From Diadophis punctatus similis (lineage: Eukaryota; Chordata; Lepidosauria; Squamata; Dipsadidae): DNA of 64,000 bases. The DNA is taken from contig JALIGW010000057.1 of the NCBI GenBank assembly GCA_023053685.1, forward strand, positions 3,754,210-3,818,209, in the 5' to 3' direction. Made by a program: the position numbers and the translations under genes. Shown piece by piece: positions 51,759 through 62,159 of this stretch (position 1 is the stretch's first letter; every line of letters begins with the position of its first letter). The notes below the pieces were generated by a model, which worked only from the letters and a program-made list of their open reading frames with translations, did no database searches and was not told the origin of the DNA.

Positions 51759-54700
51759 GGTGTATGCTGAAATCTGCCTTGCAATTTCTCTCTAGCTGAC
51801 TTTTCCAGATGTGCAGAAGCTGAGTTCAAAGATTATGGTGAAATCTACCACATCAATTTCTCTCTAGCTGACTTTTCCAGATGTGCAGAAGCAGAGTTCC
51901 AGGATTATGCTGAACTCTGCCTTGCAATTTATCTCTAGCTGACTTTTCCAGATGTGCAGAAGCAGAGTTCCAGGATTATGCTGAAATCTACATCAATTTC
52001 TTTCTAGCTGACATTTTCCAGATTCTCAGAAGCAGAGTTCCAGGATTATGCTGAAATCTACCAGCTCAATTTCTCTCTAGCTGACGTTTTCCACATATGC
52101 AGAAGCAGAGTACAAAGATTATGCTGAAATCTACATCAATTTCTCTCTAGCTGACGTTTTCCACATATGCAGAAGCAGAGTTCCAGGATTATGCTGAAAA
52201 CCACCACATCAATTTCTCTCTAGCTGACTTTCCCAGGTGTGCAGGAGAGTTCCAGGAGTATGCTGAAATCTGCCTTGCAATTTCTCTCTCGCTGACATTT
52301 TGCAGATGTGCAGAAGCAGAGTTCCAGGATTATGCTGAAAACCACCACATCAATTTCTCTCTAGCTGACTTTCCCAGGTGTGCAGAAGCAGAGGTCCAGG
52401 ATTATGCTGAAAACCACCACATCAATTTCTCTCTAGCTGACTTTCCCAGGTGTGCAGGAGAGTTCCAGGAGTATGCTGAAATCTGCCTTGCAATTTCTCT
52501 CTCGCTGACATTTTGCAGATGTGCAGAAGCAGAGTTCCAGGATTATGCTGAAAACCACCACATCAATTTCTCTCTAGCTGACTTTCCCAGGTGTGCAGAA
52601 GCAGAGGTCCAGGATTATGCTGAAATCTGCCTTGCAATTTCTCTCTAGCTGACTTTTCCAGATGTGCAGGAGAGTTCCAGGATTATGCTGAAATCTACAT
52701 CAATTTCTCTCAAGCAGACATTTTCCAGATGTACAGAAGCAGAGTTCCAGGTGTATGCTGAAATCTGCCTTGCAATTTCTCTCTAGCTGACTTTTCCAGA
52801 TGTGCAGGAGAGTTCCAGGATTATGCTGAAATCTACATCAATTGCTCTCTAGCTGACATTTTCCAGATGTACAGAAGCAGAGTTCAAAGATTATGGTGAA
52901 ATCTACCACATCAATTTCTCTCTAGGTGACATTTTCCAGACATGCAGAAGCAGAGTTCCAGGATTGTGCTGAAAACCACCACATCAATTTCTCTCTAGCT
53001 GACTTTTCCAGATGTGCAGAAGCAGAGTGCCAGGGTTTTGCTGTAACCACTACATCAATTTCTCTCTAGCTGACTTTTCCAGATGTGCAGAAGCAGAGTT
53101 CCAGGATTATGCTGAACTCTGCCTTGCAATTTATCTCTAGCTGACTTTTCCAGATGTGCAGAAGCAGAGTACAAAGATTATGCTGAAAACCACCACATCA
53201 ATTTCTCTCTAGCTGACTTTTCCAGATGTGCAGAAGCAGAGTGCCAGGGTTTTGCTGTAACCACTACATCAATTTCTCTCTAGCTGACTTTTCCAGATGT
53301 GCAGAAGCAGAGTTCCAGGATTATGCTGAACTCTGCCTTGCAATTTATCTCTAGCTGACTTTTCCAGATGTGCAGAAGCAGAGTTCCAGGATTATGCTGA
53401 AATCTACATCAATTTCTTTCTAGCTGACATTTTCCAGATTCTCAGAAGCAGAGTTCCAGGATTATGCTGAAATCTACCAGCTCAATTTCTCTCTATCTGA
53501 CGTTTTCCACATATGCAGAAGCAGAGTACAAAGATTATGCTGAAATCTACCACATCAATTTCTCTCTAGCTGACATTTTCCAAATGTACGGAAGCAGAGT
53601 TCAAAGATTATGCTGAAATCTACATCAATTTATCTCGAGCTGACGTTTTCCACATATGCAGAAGCAGAGTTCCAGGATTATGCTGAAAACCACCACATCA
53701 ATTTCTCTCTAGCTGACTTTCCCAGGTGTGCAGAAGCAGAGGTCCAGGATTATACTGAAATCTGCCTTGCAATTTCTCTCTAGCTGACTTTTCCAGATGT
53801 GCAGGAGAGTTCCAGGATTACGCTGAAATCTACATCAATTTCTCTCTAGCTGACATTTTCCAGATGTGCAGAAGCAGAGTTCCAGGATTATGCTGGAATC
53901 TGCCTTGCAATTATTCTCTAGCTGACATTTTCCAGATGTTCGGAAGCAGAGAGCAAAGATTATGCTGAGATATACCACATAAATTTTCCCCAGCTGACAT
54001 TTTCCAGATGTGCAGAAGCAGAGTTCAAAGATTATGCTGAAATCTACCACATCAATTTCTCTCTAGTTTACATTTTCCAGATGTGCACAAGCAGAGTTCC
54101 AGTATTATGCTGAAATCTGCCTCTGCATTTCCCCTCTAGCTGACATTTTCCAGATGTGCGGAAGCAGAGTTCAAAGATTATGCTGAAATCTGCCTCTGCA
54201 TTTTCTTTCTAGCTGACATTTTCTAGATGTGTGGAAGCAGAGTTCCAAGATTATGCCGAAATCTACGACATGAATTTCTCTCTAGCTTACATTTTCTAGA
54301 TGTGCAGAAGCAGAGTTCCAGCATTATGCTGAAATCTGCCACATAAACTTCTCTCTAGCTGACATTTGCCAGATGTGAAGAAGCAGATTTCCAGGATTAT
54401 GCTGAAATCAGTCTCTGCATTTTCTCTCTAGCTGACATTTTCCAGATGTGCGGAAGCAAAGTTCAAAGATTATGCTGAAATCTGCCTTGCAATTTGTCTC
54501 CAAGTGAAAATTTCCAGATGTGGAGAAGCAGAGTTCAGAGATTATGCTGAAATCTACCACATCAATTTCTCTCTAGCTTACATTTTCCAGATGTGCAGAA
54601 GCAGAGTTCCAGGATTATGCTGGAATCTGCCTTGCAATTATTCTCTAGCTGACATTTTCCAGATGTTCGGAAGCAGAGAGCAAAGATTATGCTGAGATAT

Positions 54701-56913
54701 ACCACATAAATTTTCCCCAGCTGACATTTTCCAGATGTGAAGAAGCAGAGTTCAAAGATTATGCTGAAATCTACCACATAAATTCCTATCTAGCTGTCAT
54801 TTTTCAGATGTGCTGAAGCAGAGTTCCAGGATTATGCTGAAATCTATGACATCAATTTCTCTCTAGCTTACATTTTCCAGATGTGCAGAAGAACAGTTCC
54901 AGTTTTATGCTGAAATCTGCCTTGAAATTATTCTCTAGCTGACATTTTCCATATGTTCGGAAGCAGAGTTCAAAGATTATGCTGAAATATACCAGATAAA
55001 TTTTCCCCAGCTGACATTTTCCAGATGTGCAGAAGCAGAGTTCCAGCATTATGCTGAAATCAGCCTCTGCATGTTCTCTCTAGCTGACATTTTCCACATG
55101 TGCAGAAGCAGAGTTCCAACATTATGCTGAAATCTGCCTTGCAATTTCTCTCTAGCTGACATTTGCCAGATGTGCAGAAGCAGAGTTCCAAGATTATGCT
55201 GAAACCACCACATCAATTTCTCTCTAGCTGACATTTGCCAGATGTGCAGAAGCAGAGTTCAAAATTATGCTGAAATCTACCACATCAATTTCTCTCTATC
55301 TTACATTTTCCAGATGTACAGAACCAGAGTTCCAGGATTATGCCGAAATCTGCCTCTGCATTTTCCCTCTAGCTGACATTTTCCAGATGTGTGGAAGCAG
55401 AGCTCCAGGATTATGCTGAAATCTACATCAATTTCTTTCTAGCTGACATTTTCCAGATTCTCAGAAGCAGAGTTCAAAGATTATGCTGAAATCTACCAGC
55501 TCAATTTCTCTCAAGCTGACATTTTCCAGATGTACAGAAGCAGAGTTCCAGGTGTATGCTGAAATCTGCCTTGCAATTTCTCTCTAGCTGACATTTTGCA
55601 GATGTGCAGAAGAAGAGTTCCAGGATTATGCTGAAAACCACCACATCAATTTCTCTCTAGCTGACTTTCCCAGATGTGCAGAAGCACATATCCAGGATTA
55701 TGCTGAAATCTGCCTTGTAATTTCTCTCTAGCTGACTTTTCCAGATGTGCAGGAGTGTTCCAGGATTATGCTGAAATCTACATCAATTTATCTCAAGCTG
55801 ACATTTTCCAGATGTACAGAAGCAGAGTTCCAGGTGTATGCTGAAAACTGCCTTGCAATTTCTCTCTAGCTGACATTTCGCAGATGTTCAGAAGCAGAGT
55901 TCAAGGATTATGCTGAAAACCACCACATCAATTTCTCTCTAGCTGACTTTCCCAGGTGTGCAGAAGCAGAGTTCCAGCATTATGCTGAAATCAGCCTCTG
56001 CATGTTCTCTCTAGCTGACATTTTCCACATGTGCAGAAGCAGAGTTCCAACATTATGCTGAAATCTGCCTTGCAATTTCTCTCTAGCTGACATTTTCCAG
56101 ATGTGCAGAAGCAGAGTTCCAGCATTATGCTGAAATCAGCCTCTGCATGTTCTCTCTAGCTGACATTTTCCACATGTGCAGAAGCAGAGTTCCAACATTA
56201 TGCTGAAATCTGCCTTGCAATTTCTCTCTAGCTGACATTTGCCAGATGTGCAGAAGCAGAGTTCCAAGATTATGCTGAAACCACCACATCAATTTCTCTC
56301 TAGCTGACATTTGCCAGATGTGCAGAAGCAGAGTTCAAAATTATGCTGAAATCTACCACATCAATTTCTCTCTATCTTACATTTTCCAGATGTACAGAAC
56401 CAGAGTTCCAGGATTATGCCGAAATCTGCCTCTGCATTTTCCCTCTAGCTGACATTTTCCAGATGTGTGGAAGCAGAGCTCCAGGATTATGCTGAAATCT
56501 ACATCAATTTCTTTCTAGCTGACATTTTCCAGATTCTCAGAAGCAGAGTTCAAAGATTATGCTGAAATCTACCAGCTCAATTTCTCTCAAGCTGACATTT
56601 TCCAGATGTACAGAAGCAGAGTTCCAGGTGTATGCTGAAATCTGCCTTGCAATTTCTCTCTAGCTGACATTTTGCAGATGTGCAGAAGAAGAGTTCCAGG
56701 ATTATGCTGAAAACCACCACATCAATTTCTCTCTAGCTGACTTTCCCAGATGTGCAGAAGCACATATCCAGGATTATGCTGAAATCTGCCTTGTAATTTC
56801 TCTCTAGCTGACTTTTCCAGATGTGCAGGAGTGTTCCAGGATTATGCTGAAATCTACATCAATTTATCTCAAGCTGACATTTTCCAGATGTACAGAAGCA
56901 GAGGTCCAGGTGT
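51759..56913. repeat. Minisatellite block S9 (segment type B')
   Basis: About 72 monomers. It has two recent local tandem duplications of three monomers each (about 52198-52624 and 53027-53455, shift 213-214 bp) and the 1076-bp internal duplication (55049 and 56125). One monomer present in the sister blocks is missing near 51870. Confidence 0.95.
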
Positions 56914-57711
56914 TGTGGTGGTCTCCCATGAGAAATGAGACACGCAGGCAGGTATCTGGGGACGGGAGCACAGAATCTTCTGTGTTACCATCTTTTATTA
57001 CAGTTCAGTTCATATCCAGTTACATTCTTATGACAATGTTAGTAAGGGGTGGGTATATACCATATATGGTCATATTGTTAGTCTATTCCTGAGTACACAT
57101 CCTTTAGGTAACTTATACATTCGGGTCACGTATCTATGCATTCAGGTCACGTAGGCACCGGGGTCAGGAGATTTCAGATGAGATGAGTCACATCCTGCTT
57201 TCCTGTCCTGATTAGTGCCATTGTCCTAATAGTTAATGAGGTATCCATTACACCGGCTGAAGTAAAGTACTTTGTTCCCAAATTAATCCCACATCTCCTC
57301 CTTTTTTGTTTTATGAAACGGTCCATCCTCCAATTCCAGAAGGGCTTTGGTTTCGCTGATTAGAATGTCCTTCCTGTTGGAGAAAAGCAAGTTTTTGCAC
57401 AACTGCAGGAGAGAGGGGAGACATTGGATACAACAACACAACAATATTAATAATACCACAATAATTATAACCGTTGGTATGAGTGACCTCAGCCAACTCC
57501 CAACAGGTAGCCAGGACCATAAGGCATCCCAGATGTCAATGATGCCACTTCCTTCTCCGGCCAGGGGGTTGACCATGTTCTCCATATGCTCAATTGTGTG
57601 TGTGATGTTATATTTATAGTCAGATACATAAGCATAACAATGTTAATGAATTAAAACACAAACACATCCTTTAGCAGTAGTAAAGTACTTTGTTCCCAAA
57701 TTAATCCCACA
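56914..57711 (-). mobile_element. ERV cassette 10
   Basis: LTR at 56914-57293, CArG at 57060-57069, GGTGT at 56909-56913 and 57712-57716. Private TGTGTTACC (others TGTGTAACC). The monomers directly left of it are fewer than for other cassettes. Confidence 0.93.
57283..57677 (-). pseudogene. env: env TM-tail fragment (cassette 10)
   Basis: Open 100-codon frame from 57585 to 57283. Confidence 0.85.
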
Positions 57712-60135
57712 GGTGTATGCTGAAATCTGCCTTGCAATTTCTCTCTAGCTGACTTTTCCAGATGTGCAGAAGCTGAGTTCAAAGATTATGGTGAAATCTA
57801 CCACATCAATTTCTCTCTAGCTGACATTTTCCAGACATGCAGAAGCAGAGTTCCAGGATTGTGCTGAAAACCACCACATCAATTTCTCTCTAGCTGACTT
57901 TTCCAGATGTGCAGAAGCAGAGTTCCAGGATTATGCTGAACTCTGCCTTGCAATTTATCTCTAGCTGACTTTTCCAGATGTGCAGAAGCAGAGTTCCAGG
58001 ATTATGCTGAAATCTACATCAATTTCTTTCTAGCTGACATTTTCCAGATTCTCAGAAGCAGAGTTCCAGGATTATGCTGAAATCTACCAGCTCAATTTCT
58101 CTCTAGCTGACGTTTTCCACATATGCAGAAGCAGAGTACAAAGATTATGCTGAAATCTACATCAATTTCTCTCTAGCTGACGTTTTCCACATATGCAGAA
58201 GCAGAGTTCCAGGATTATGCTGAAAACCACCACATCAATTTCTCTCTAGCTGACTTTCCCAGGTGTGCAGGAGAGTTCCAGGAGTATGCTGAAATCTGCC
58301 TTGCAATTTCTCTCTCGCTGACATTTTGCAGATGTGCAGAAGCAGAGTTCCAGGATTATGCTGAAAACCACCACATCAATTTCTCTCTAGCTGACTTTCC
58401 CAGGTGTGCAGAAGCAGAGGTCCAGGATTATGCTGAAATCTGCCTTGCAATTTCTCTCTAGCTGACTTTTCCAGATGTGCAGGAGAGTTCCAGGATTATG
58501 CTGAAATCTACATCAATTTCTCTCAAGCAGACATTTTCCAGATGTACAGAAGCAGAGTTCCAGGTGTATGCTGAAATCTGCCTTGCAATTTCTCTCTAGC
58601 TGACTTTTCCAGATGTGCAGGAGAGTTCCAGGATTATGCTGAAATCTACATCAATTGCTCTCTAGCTGACATTTTCCAGATGTACAGAAGCAGAGTTCAA
58701 AGATTATGGTGAAATCTACCACATCAATTTCTCTCTAGGTGACATTTTCCAGACATGCAGAAGCAGAGTTCCAGGATTGTGCTGAAAACCACCACATCAA
58801 TTTCTCTCTAGCTGACTTTTCCAGATGTGCAGAAGCAGAGTGCCAGGGTTTTGCTGTAACCACTACATCAATTTCTCTCTAGCTGACTTTTCCAGATGTG
58901 CAGAAGCAGAGTTCCAGGATTATGCTGAACTCTGCCTTGCAATTTATCTCTAGCTGAATTTTCCAGATGTGCAGAAGCAGAGTTCCAGGATTATGCTGAA
59001 ATCTACATCAATTTCTTTCTAGCTGACATTTTCCAGATTCTCAGAAGCAGAGTTCCAGGATTATGCTGAAATCTACCAGCTCAATTTCTCTCTATCTGAC
59101 GTTTTCCACATATGCAGAAGCAGAGTACAAAGATTATGCTGAAATCTACCACATCAATTTCTCTCTAGCTGACATTTTCCAAATGTACGGAAGCAGAGTT
59201 CAAAGATTATGCTGAAATCTACATCAATTTATCTCGAGCTGACGTTTTCCACATATGCAGAAGCAGAGTTCCAGGATTATGCTGAAAACCACCACATCAA
59301 TTTCTCTCTAGCTGACTTTCCCAGGTGTGCAGAAGCAGAGGTCCAGGATTATACTGAAATCTGCCTTGCAATTTCTCTCTAGCTGACTTTTCCAGATGTG
59401 CAGGAGAGTTCCAGGATTATGCTGAAATCTACATCAATTTCTCTCTAGCTGACATTTTCCAGATGTGCAGAAGCAGAGATCCAGGATTATACTGAAATCT
59501 GCCTTGCAATTTCTCTCTAGCTGACTTTTCCAGATGTGCAGGAGAGTTCCAGGATTATGCTGAAATCTACATCAATTTCTCTCTAGCTGACATTTTCCAG
59601 ACATGCAGAAGCAGAGTTCCAGGATTGTGCTGAAAACCACCACATCAATTTCTCTCTAGCTGACTTTTCCAGATGTGCAGAAGCAGAGTGCCAGGATTTT
59701 GCTGTAACCACTACATCAATTTGTCTCTAGCTGACTTTTCCAGATGTGCAGAAGCAGACTTCCAGGATTATGCTTAAATCTGCCTTGCAATTTATCTCTA
59801 GCTGACTTTTCCAGATGTGCAGAAGCAGAGTTCCAGGATTATGCTGAAATCTACATCAATTTCTTTCTAGCTGACATTTTCCAGATTCTCAGAAGCAGAG
59901 TTCAAAGGTTATGCTGAAATCTACATCAATTTCTCTCTAGCTGACTTTTCCAGATGTGCAGAAGCAGAGTTCCAGGATTATGCTGAAATCTACATCAATT
60001 TCTCTCAAGCTGACATTTTCCAGATGTACAGAAGCAGAGTTCCAGGTGTATGCTGAAATCTGCCTTTCAATTTCTCTCTAGCTGACATTTCGCAGATGTG
60101 CAGAAGCAGAGTTCCAGGATTATGCTGAAAACCAC
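57712..60135. repeat. Minisatellite block S10 (right edge of array)
   Basis: About 34 monomers. It begins like every other block but ends at LTR A in mid-monomer (GCTGAAAACCAC), a different monomer phase from the cassette insertion point. Around 60040-60052 it contains an uninterrupted TTCCAGGTGTATG monomer, the empty-site form. Confidence 0.95.
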
Positions 60136-60515
60136 TGTGGTGGTCTCCCATGAGAAATGAGACACGCAGGCAGGTGTCTTGGGATGAGAGCACAGAATCT
60201 TCTGTGTAACCCTCTTTTATTACATTTCAGTTCATATCCAGTTACATTCTTATGACAATGTTAGTAAGGGGTGGGTATATACCATATATGGTCATATTGT
60301 TAGTCTACTCCTAAGTACAAATCTTTCAGGTAACTTATGCATTCGGGTCACGTATCTATGCATTCAGGTCACGTAGGCACTGGGGTCAGGAGATTTCAGA
60401 TGAGGTGAGTCACATCCTGCTTTCCTGTCTTGGTTAGTGCCATTGTCCTAATAGTTAATGAGGTAACCATTACACCGGCTGAAGTAAAGTACTTTGTTCC
60501 CAAATTAATCCCACA
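60136..60515 (-). mobile_element. LTR A (3' LTR of provirus A), 380 bp
   Basis: Same length and ends as the cassette LTRs (TGTGG...CCACA on the - strand) but with many substitutions relative to them, for example GTCTTGGTTAG and CTAAGTACAAATC. It shares with them the duplicated GGTCACGTA element that LTR B lacks. It lies directly downstream of env and the polypurine tract, so it is a 3' LTR. TATA is at 60276-60281, CArG at 60282-60291, AP-1 at 60406-60412 and AATAAA at 60216-60221. Its left neighbour is ACCAC of the minisatellite; the matching duplication would be beyond the window. Confidence 0.88.
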
Positions 60516-61837
60516 TCTCCTCCTTTTTTGTTTTATGAAATGGTCCATCCTCCAATTCCAGAAGGGCTTTGGTTTCGCTGATTAGGACGTCCTTCCTGTT
60601 GGAGAAAAGCAAGTTTTTGCACATCTGCAGGAGAGAGGGGAGACATTGAATACAACAACACAACAATATTAATAATACAAAAATAGTCATAACTGTTAGT
60701 ATGAGCGACCTCAGCCAACTCCTATCAGGTAGCCAGGACCATAAGGCATCCCAAATGTCAATGATGCCACTTCCATCTCCGGCCAGGGGGTTGACCATGT
60801 TCTCCATATGCTCAATTGTGTGTGTGATGATATATTTATAGACAGATACATAAGCATAACAATGTGAATGAATTAAAGCACAAACACATCCTTTAGCAGC
60901 CAATACAATATCTAAAGCATATCTATTCTGTAAGACCACTTCTCAAATTTCTCCTAATTCTTTGTTAATTAATTTTCATAGCTTTAATAGTGTCATTAAA
61001 CATAACCACAGTCCAGCTATTGAGTAAATGTAAGTCTCTATAATTCATCGCAACCCCAAGATTAGGGAGAATTCCCCGAGATATTTGAGTAGTCAGGGAA
61101 CCCCCCAAGGTTAAGGGTTGATCTTCAATGCCAGCTCTTTTGTTCCGCAAACGACCTGTTGGTAATGTTGAAACAGGGTAAGTAGCAGGCACCAAGAGAC
61201 CCAGGGTGCAAATACCCTTCCAATCCCTTGGGACCAGCCGATAGGCTCGCCGGCCACAAAGAAGCCAAAATTGTGTTAGTTCATAATGTCCTGAATCAGA
61301 AGAATTAGCAAACATAATCATAGTCTTCATTTCTGAACATGCTGTATACGTGGAAACGTTTGTCCACTGATTAGACGTGCTGATATCATTTACAGTTGTA
61401 AGATTGTGTTTTATATGTGCACACCATTTTGCTGAATCCCATACAATGGTTTGTTGGCAAGTAGTGTAATTGCCCATTTCCAAGGCATTGGCTAACAAGC
61501 CTGTGCTTTGAAAACAAAAGCGAGCAGGTTCTAAAATTCTGGTAGAAACTGCATATGTAAAGTCCATCATGACTGGGATGGAGTTCCATGAAGCATGAAG
61601 TTCCAGTCCTGACTTGCTGTCTGATGGAATGTGCATACAAATCCAACAATCAATTTTATTCAACAGCTGAGCTGCCTTATTCAGGTCTCTTGCGAACGCA
61701 TTGGTTTCCCAGGCCCCTGGATCGCTGGTCTTAACGTGTTGATGGGGTGACAAAATAAGGGCGAACACAGCGAGCAGGAGTCCAGATGATATCGCCATTG
61801 TCATTGACGGCAGCGTAGCCTCGACCCCAAGTGACAA
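60505..61837 (-). pseudogene. env: ERV env (surface + transmembrane), frame-broken
   Basis: Envelope precursor for receptor binding and membrane fusion. From the Met at 61837 (or, better for a signal peptide, Met12 at 61804) the surface part has a hydrophobic leader (about residues 15-30), a CWIC motif at 64-67 (the CxxC typical of gamma-type surface subunits), N-glycosylation sites at 123, 145, 160 and 178, and a furin site RNKR at 231-234. The frame ends at TAA (60965-60967). The transmembrane part continues in another frame from about 60939, after a further TGA near 60943, with LQNRYALD of the immunosuppressive domain, a CX6CY motif (CX6CC is usual), a membrane helix and a tail ending at 60505. 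At about 220 residues the surface subunit is short for the family. The start overlaps pol by about 107 bp. It is not translatable as one protein. Confidence 0.88.
60516..60529 (-). other. Polypurine tract of provirus A
   Basis: On the - strand AAAAAAGGAGGAGA directly precedes the TGTGGG start of LTR A, the standard position of the plus-strand primer. The tract also encodes Lys-Lys-Glu-Glu at the env C-terminus. Identical tracts precede the LTR in each cassette (for example 5175-5188). Confidence 0.85.
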
Positions 61838-61892
61838 GGGAGGCCGGGCCTTTCCACGTAGGATCAGGAAGGCGGCAATAATAGATTTGCGG
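61731..61892 (-). pseudogene. pol: ERV pol remnant (integrase C-terminal domain)
   Basis: In a different frame from env, the - strand reads DPTWKGPASLVTWGRGYAAV and then a WTPARCVRP segment before TAA (61731-61733). A W-K-G-P start, a WGRGY turn and a final W-x-P-x-R strand are characteristic of the integrase C-terminal (SH3-like) domain in beta-type retroviruses. A TGA (61893-61895) closes the frame upstream, and the catalytic core is missing between here and the N-terminal remnant. The pol-env overlap is the normal retroviral arrangement. Confidence 0.75.
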
Positions 61893-61903
61893 TCACAGGG
61901 AGT

Positions 61904-61922
61904 CTATAGGAGAAGCAGAAAA
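61904..61922 (-). promoter_or_regulatory. Candidate env splice acceptor
   Basis: On the - strand TTTTCTGCTTCTCCTATAG is a pyrimidine-rich tract ending in AG, about 67 bp upstream of the env start at 61837. This is where a retroviral env acceptor is expected. It would pair with a donor like that at 1914-1919. Confidence 0.5.
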
Positions 61923-62159
61923 TTTGCCGACTTGCGGCGGTTGAATCAGGGGTGCCAGAAACATTGAGAAAATTGAGGGTAAATAAGACAAGGTTCAAGG
62001 TATTTTGTATCCCAGGCAAGCCGGGGTGGTTTTCCCCTTTCTGTTTTTATTGTTTTTGGGATTGCCTAGAATACAGAAAGTCCGAATACAATGATTTAGA
62101 GCATGGTTGGTGGCTACACCCCTCTGTGGGGAAGCCATAATTGACAACTCTCCCTGCCC
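61923..62159. other. Degraded ERV interior, no clear domain
   Basis: This lies between the two integrase remnants, where the catalytic core should be. I see no D,D-35-E features in any frame. It is presumably deleted or decayed pol. Confidence 0.4.

Noticed and set aside
4795..57711. Cassettes as ten independent solo-LTR-like insertions
   Set aside because: They share the same target duplication, monomer phase, deletion breakpoint and near-identical sequence, so a single founder is required.
2384..60135. CRISPR-like array
   Set aside because: The repeats are directly adjacent with no unique spacers, the monomer is too long, and the context is a vertebrate genome.
2384..60135. The whole higher-order repeat as an assembly artefact
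   Set aside because: It cannot be fully excluded here. However, blocks differ in monomer number and private variants in an ordered way, which is unlike simple misassembly, so I treat it as real pending long-read support.
60505..61837. A domesticated (syncytin-like) intact env
   Set aside because: The frame is broken between the surface and transmembrane parts, with stops at 60965-60967 and near 60943, and the surface subunit is short.
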